Shown here: positions 58,489 through 64,000 of the stretch, in pieces
How positions within the stretch are numbered: the stretch's first letter is position 1
Layout of the letters: each line of letters starts with the position of its first letter
Source of the DNA: Chamaecrista fasciculata
Taxonomy: Eukaryota > Streptophyta > Magnoliopsida > Fabales > Fabaceae
NCBI GenBank assembly: GCA_003254925.1
Contig: QANZ01034804.1
Location: 50,964 to 114,963 of the forward strand
Direction of reading: 5' to 3'
Length of the DNA stretch: 64,000 nt
Made by a program: the position numbers and the translations under genes
The notes under the pieces: generated by a model
What the model saw: the letters and a program-made list of their open reading frames with translations, nothing else
Told to the model about the DNA's origin: nothing
Database searches by the model: none

Positions 58489-58929
58489 TTCATCATACTA
58501 GTTTCAGATTTATGATAGACAACCACACCGCACATGGATATAACGGAATGTGAACAAAAGCAATGTTTACAGTACATGGGTTACATGAACAGTTCTACTT
58601 CTAGGTACAAGATTCAAAGTGGGAGGAAATACACCATTTTGTTTAACAACAAGCAAGATTTAAGAAAATGTACAAGAAACACTTTACCTCTTAGCAACGA
58701 GCAATGATTTATTAAGCACCCCAAATCTGGGATAAAAATTAAGCAAGTGATCAAGTCAAGCCACCTACTGGGAAGTTGGCAATCACATGCACCATATTAG
58801 GCAGAATGGATGAAACCTACAAGTAGTACACGAGTTGAGCTATTAACAACTTGAAAAACTAAAATGTAAGACTAGCTTTAACATACGTACCAAGAAAGCC
58901 AGCATCATTAACCATTTGAAAACCCATTC
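58489..58929 (-). other. 3' flank / 3' UTR of the S9 hydrolase gene
   Basis: No gene is seen. On the minus strand this follows the stop codon at 58930-58932 and probably contains the 3' UTR. Confidence 0.45.
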
Positions 58930-61900
58930 TCAGTCAAAGTTATCAATTTTAATAGGGGTGATATCGTCAGCAACATCAAAGTGCCCGATCAATCGTGCAA
59001 AGAACACCATTTCTTGTTCAAGAGTAAACTTAATGTTTTCAGCCTGCATCCATCCAAATGCACCATATAGCTACTGTTTCTGGCATAAATCTTGTTTTAC
59101 TAGACAAGTAATTAAATCAGCATTTACCTTTCGGAAGCCATGTTGTTCTCCTTCATACTCAACAAGAGCAACAGGCACACCTTTTTCCTTCACTGCCAAG
59201 TAAATTTTCCGAGCTTGATCCGGGAGCACAATCTGCAACACACATTTCTCAAAATCATAAGATTATCTAAAGCAGATTTATGAATAGGCCTCCTTTCAGT
59301 ATTAAATACAGGAAGGAAAACATAGTTTGCATTGCTGCTAACCTTGTCATCCAATCCTTGAAATAAAATTATGGGACAAGAAAATTTATCGACATGGTTG
59401 ATTGGGGATCTCTCAAAGCACTCCTTGTCACCTCCTGCAATCAGTTAAGGGATTGCCTGAGCACTAAATGAAGCAAATAATTAAAAGAATAACCCTCAAC
59501 TTAAGATGACATTTTTAATTTACCAACAAGATTATCAATGTAATGGGACTCAAATTTATGAGTCTCTGCTCTCAACAAGTTCAAGTCAGCTACCTGTTTG
59601 AGACACCAATTGGCACTAGTTCAATGATATAATAATGGTAATTCATGTGCTGTTCTTCGTTAAATTATAATCAATTTATACAAAAAAGCAACAGAATGTT
59701 GAAATTTTCTATAAGGTCTTGCAACAACAATGTATGCAAACATGTAGACATATCTGTCTGTCGAAACTCCACTGATTTAAGGACAAAACAAAATAACAGA
59801 AACAGAATTTGTTAATGGATCAACGCTTTCAACATGTCTAGATTGTTAAGTTTCCTTCTCTTATCCTGTTTGTAACACAATGGCTTTATTTCTTTATAAT
59901 ACACATAAAAGATCATGACCAAAGGAAAATAAACAAAAAAAAAAAAATCCACTTAATAGTACAAAATATTTATGACGCTCTTATACAAGTGCTAATTTGT
60001 GAATTATCCAGTGTATTGTCAAGTGTGAAATGCTAATTATTGAATTAGTGCCGCCCAGTAGATAAGATAAATAAGATTAAGAAGGAGAAGGAAATTGTTT
60101 GTTCAGTTTTAGGTAGAATATCTTTTGATTAATGATGAAAACCAATGCCTTTTTCAACATAAAAATAATGTTCATCTTTATCATTACAAGTCAGAAACCT
60201 GTTCCATGAGCTATTTTTCAATTGTAAAGAGATAAATTAGAGGACTGAAATCATTAGGGGAAAAAGAAAAAAGAAATAAGTTAAGCACTCACTCCATACA
60301 AAGAAGCCCCAGCCTTAAATGTGTCTCTAAAAGCAAGAGCAGCTAAGGTGGTATACCCACCAGCAGAGCCCCCTGTAACACACAGTCGATCCCCATCAAC
60401 CCTTCCACTGTCCACCTGCATAAGAAATTATTAATATGACTATTCTTCTAGAAATCCCATCAACCAGAACGTAGAAAAAGAAATAAATGCACAAAATACT
60501 TACCAAATACTTAGCACAGCTACAACAGTCATTGACATCAACTATTCCCCACTTTCCCAAAAGCCTTTCTCGATACTCTCTGCCATAACCTTCGGAAACA
60601 ATTTCTATCAAACAAAACTCAAATCCAATCTACTAAATAAAAGCCATTTTTAATACAAACTCAATCGGGAATTTTTTTTAGAACTATGTGCCTCAATTAT
60701 AGAAGGAATACACACCAGATAATGAACTTAAGAATCAAGAATATAGTTTTTCAGCCAAGTTGGGAAACAAACCAGAGCTTCCACCATAATTGACATCTAC
60801 AACTGCCCAACCTCGACTAGTCCAATACTGAACGTGAAGATTTAAAATTCCATGTGCTTCATCTGTCGGTCCTCCTAAAATATTCAAATAAAAGTATGTG
60901 TATATAAATAAGGCTGATGTACTCAGTCTAAAAATTAAGCCACCTCATTTGGCAGGTTCACTAACAGAAGAAAAGTGCAACAAAACCATAAAACCAGGTT
61001 CTTGTATAATTTTTTTATTAAATTTCGTTCACTTTAAAACATCAGCAGTTTGTTATAGATCATACTGAAATTCTAATTCAGATTCCATACATATACCTCC
61101 AGCCCACTGATTTATCAGGCAGCTTATTGATTTTATTATATGCACCATTACTACTTCCATTTACAAAGCACTTGCGAACTTCAAAACACCCAGAACTCAT
61201 AATAGTTTTGAACTTTTCCAATTAAATAAGCTAGGATACTACATTTTTTTTTTCCGGTTTATCATGTGACATGAAACTTCAGAGGATCTGTCGTTGCAGA
61301 GAGAACACTACCTTTATGCCATGTAAGTGGACTAACAGATTAGAATATGAAATTGTGCAATATCATTCCGGATATAAGACTGAGATAAAGTACCATGGCT
61401 CTCCAATAACAAAGGAGGCTTTTCCCCATGACTGGCTTGATAAGTAGGATTAGACGGAGGATAATAGTACCCATAGGCATTTTGGCCAGCTACTTCAGTG
61501 GGGAATACAATTAATTCTGGCTTACTGAAGTAGGAACTATACTTTAAAGTATCTGGTGAGGAAGACCAAATAATTTTGAAGTCGACTACTTTTAATTTTT
61601 GATCATCTAAAACCACCTGAAAAGAAGAGGTATAAGGAACGGATTGAAACAACTCAGATACTGAAAAGTAGGGCAAGGAGGCAGAACCTTGGCCACTGAT
61701 GATGGAAGAACAGCAGATGCTCCCTCAACAAACAGGCAATCTTTCCCAACGGTCTGCATTGGCATGATTGCATGTGTCACAGATCATTATAGGGTTACGA
61801 ACCCAACATCTATCTTAGACAAATCAAAAGAAATTAGAAAACCAATGAAACAATATAAAAAAATTACGATGTTATCAATATCTGTGAGAGGGATATCAAG

Positions 61901-63333
61901 CAAAGTAATGTCTGAGCTTTGCACATCATCAATAACTCCAAGATATGACCTCCCTTGTTGCCTATACACACCATCAAAAACCTTGAATGAACAATAATCG
62001 GATAAATATTCAAACCATCTGTATAAAATGTAAAGAGAAAATCATGAAACTGGTAATCTTGAAATCACCTGTAACTGCAAGCAATTAAGCTTCTGTGTTT
62101 ATCATTCTGAATGAATTCATAAGAATGCATACCAAAAACCCATAGTGGCCGTGAAAACTCAGCATCCAAACGAAAAACAGGCACAACCTTATTTTCAGAT
62201 TCATTCTGAGGCCAATTAAAAGAGAAACAAAAGCAGAGAGAGTTGTTAAATTATTTATGGTTATTGTACGCATAACCAGAGAACATGTTCATGTACCCTA
62301 ATATTTGTCACGACTGTTCTGTCACTACAGAATCCAAGACAAGCAAAACCAAACAGATCATCATACTTGGATGAGCTAAGAATCAATGGGGGAGAAAATG
62401 TAAAATTGGATTGTCAGACAATTTAGATATTCAACCTCAATCAAAGGAACAAGAAAGCCACCCTTAATAACTAAGATATTCTAGAACTTTTTAATTTGGA
62501 AAATCCTAAACCAGCAAAGATTGTTAGAAGCAAGAAATAAAAGCCTATTAGTAACTCCAATTGGCAAGAAATAAAACCCAATAAATATTATTAAGTGGGA
62601 AGCACACTATATTACATTCCAAACTTTTACATTATGATACAGCTAAATGTACTGGACTACTCAGATCATTATTACCTTCAAAATGAAAATCAATTAATCC
62701 CAACTAATAAATAGGTATTCATCAATGTAGAAAATAAAAAGATAAGGGAAGCATGCATTCAAAGTCAATGGATTGCAGAAGTAAAAGGAAAAGAAATTTA
62801 CCCATTTATGGAGATTCCAAAAGCCGTTTTCCCTGTCAGTAATGAAGAATAACTCATCTGCAAAATTGAAATTATTTAAATTAAAAACTAGAAGGAATGG
62901 AAAAACCATAGCAAATTTTCTTGTCGGAGTCAACACAATCTGTTGAACTAGTCATACATGAATCTATACCACTCATTGAGAGCAACACACAACATGTGAA
63001 ACAATAATTTGCAGTTATGCACTTAAAGTGCAAGGGAAAGACACCTACGTTTCACACTGCAGAACTAAGAGATTAAAACTTTACCTACAAGGCTACACTA
63101 AGGAATAATGAAGCCGAGTCAACAACGGATAACAAAAGAGGGTTTGGAGAACAAATAGATCATGCCTTAATAACATTAATAAATCATTTCTTTTGTAGTT
63201 AACATAATTACATGCTTGATTACTTCTGCTAATGAGTCATGTTTCTTTACCATTAGCGGACCACTTGGGTTCAGTTACAGACTCCACAATTGAAGGATCA
63301 TTACCAGCAACACAAAGGCGCTTGGAGATCTCT
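58930..63333 (-). CDS. S9 prolyl-oligopeptidase-like hydrolase, C-terminal part (thirteen exons)
   Basis: The family (dipeptidyl-aminopeptidase/acylaminoacyl-peptidase-like; I believe Arabidopsis At5g36210) joins an N-terminal beta-propeller to a C-terminal alpha/beta-hydrolase. Exons: 63333-63251, 62857-62802, 62205-62069, 61961-61868, 61753-61688, 61616-61394, 60874-60773, 60589-60504, 60415-60293, 59593-59524, 59434-59343, 59232-59128, 59043-58930; phases agree throughout (449 aa to the TGA). The first six hold propeller repeats ([27 protein letters not shown]). The hydrolase part shows [31 protein letters not shown], the nucleophile motif GGSAGG (Ser codon 60367-60365), FQGLDDK (Asp) and EGEQHGFRK (His): a full triad, so it should be active. 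The C-terminus is KIDNFD. The 5' exons are beyond the window. Substrate is unknown. Confidence 0.93.
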
Positions 63334-63513
63334 CTGCATGGAAGATATAAGTTATTAACTATCTAATTGAAACATGACACACAAAAGAAGAAACTGTTTC
63401 TCCAACTATGATACAGAATTTGAGAGAGAAAAAAAAAACCATAATACAAAGAAGACAAACAATGGATTGATGAACAAATAGAAACCTTTAAAAACACTAA
63501 TTGATATAAGAAC

Positions 63514-63613
63514 CTGCCAAAAATATGAATAGGAACATAAGAGTCAGTCTTAAAACCTTGTTCTTCCTCAAGCTTATAAAGACCAGATCTTATATGATTA
63601 GTTCTCAAGTCAG
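63514..63613 (-). pseudogene. Orphan exon-like segment upstream of the S9 exons
   Basis: Between a TTTTGTTCCAG acceptor and a GGCAG|GTTCTT donor on the minus strand, one frame reads DLRTNHIRSGLYKLEEEQGF and then KTDSYVPIHIFG. Its phase (1 in, 2 out) would splice into the S9 exon at 63333. However, S9 homologues have a propeller sequence there (a ...SENGEI-like segment), not this. I do not recognise the protein. It may be a captured exon, an exon of another gene, or a lineage-specific exon. Confidence 0.35.
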
Positions 63614-63752
63614 CTGGAACAAAACAGATCATACACAAATTTGGATCTATTTTAATGTAACCATTTCTTATTTCAGTCAGAAGTTTTCTTATTGCTCTCG
63701 ACTCTCTGTTTCTATTGTATTTGAAATATCAAAATCGATTAACCAATATATA

Positions 63753-64000
63753 TATATCAAGGTTATTAAAATTGGACCGGCCATTGAACCGGCCGAAGGA
63801 GGGGTTCAAGGTTCAATGGTTCAACGGGGTCGGACCGTTGATAAATAAATAAATTAAAAATAATAAAAAAACCTATATATGATAAAATTTTAATTCAAAT
63901 ATTCATAATTAGGTTACAAAATACAATTATAACATTAATATATTAATACAATTTTCATAAATTAACATGAATTAATATAGAGATAATCAATTTTCATAAT
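63753..64000. mobile_element. Edge of a MITE-like repeat with GGACCGG / GGTTCAA phrases
   Basis: GGTTATTAAAATTGGACCGGCC, then TTGAACCGGCC and GGTTCAATGGTTCAACGG, then A+T-rich sequence to the window end. I know this arrangement from dispersed inverted-repeat elements in plants; the other terminus is outside the window, so it cannot be confirmed. Confidence 0.4.

Noticed and set aside
61660..61690. Start codon [10 protein letters not shown] for the S9 gene
   Set aside because: That stretch is intron (61687-61617); the upstream exon 61753-61688 reads [12 protein letters not shown], conserved in the family.

Overview
This is an A+T-rich nuclear window from a flowering plant, almost certainly a eudicot. 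The evidence is the set of intron-rich genes of typical plant families (FKBP15-type immunophilin, RCD1/SRO protein, MIP1-leucine-zipper/DUF547 protein, DUF1645 protein, S9 prolyl-oligopeptidase-like protein) and a dense load of plant-type mobile elements: MITEs, TRIM retrotransposons and Helitrons. The species cannot be named from the sequence. Nearly all genes are split by GT-AG introns, so I rebuilt them exon by exon with phase checks.

Layout. 203-3463: last three exons (+) of an FKBP15-like peptidyl-prolyl isomerase whose introns carry foldback MITEs. 3625-7230: a solid block of mobile DNA (three foldback elements and a decayed hAT transposase tail). 7664-12456: complete six-exon SRO/RCD1-like gene (-), 573 aa, with its 5' region reaching about 14.4 kb. 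14.7-29.0 kb: gene-poor, with MITEs, a Helitron 3' end, a solo LTR, an LTR-like block and duplicated repeats. 29078-33659: a 4.6-kb Helitron with both ends recognisable. 34273-37403: complete eleven-exon MIP1/DUF547 gene (+), 554 aa. 37.9-41.3 kb: hAT-type MITE, small foldback element, Helitron 3' end. 41365-47076 and 47078-52789: the same 5,712 bp twice, separated by a single N, most likely an assembly artefact. Each copy holds a Harbinger-type MITE, two TRIM retrotransposons and the start of a DUF1645 gene; only the second copy continues into the whole gene (52433-53374). 53.4-58.9 kb: more foldback MITEs and a second single-N join (57975). 58930-63333: thirteen 3' exons (-) of an S9 prolyl-oligopeptidase-like hydrolase with its full Ser-Asp-His triad; its 5' exons lie beyond the window.

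The five genes have no obvious shared pathway. The RCD1-like protein is a nuclear stress hub, the FKBP is probably secretory/ER, the S9 enzyme is a hydrolase, and the DUF547 and DUF1645 proteins are poorly understood. The most striking structural theme is a large set of hairpin MITEs, many built from short degenerate phrases such as GGACCAAAA or GGTACCAAAGT. Seven have perfect 9-bp target-site duplications and five more have near-perfect ones, which points to Mutator-like mobilisation. I found no convincing new biochemical system. The best leads are the hairpin family, the Helitron with an amplified exon-like unit, the altered ER-retention tail on the FKBP, and the misjoined duplication.
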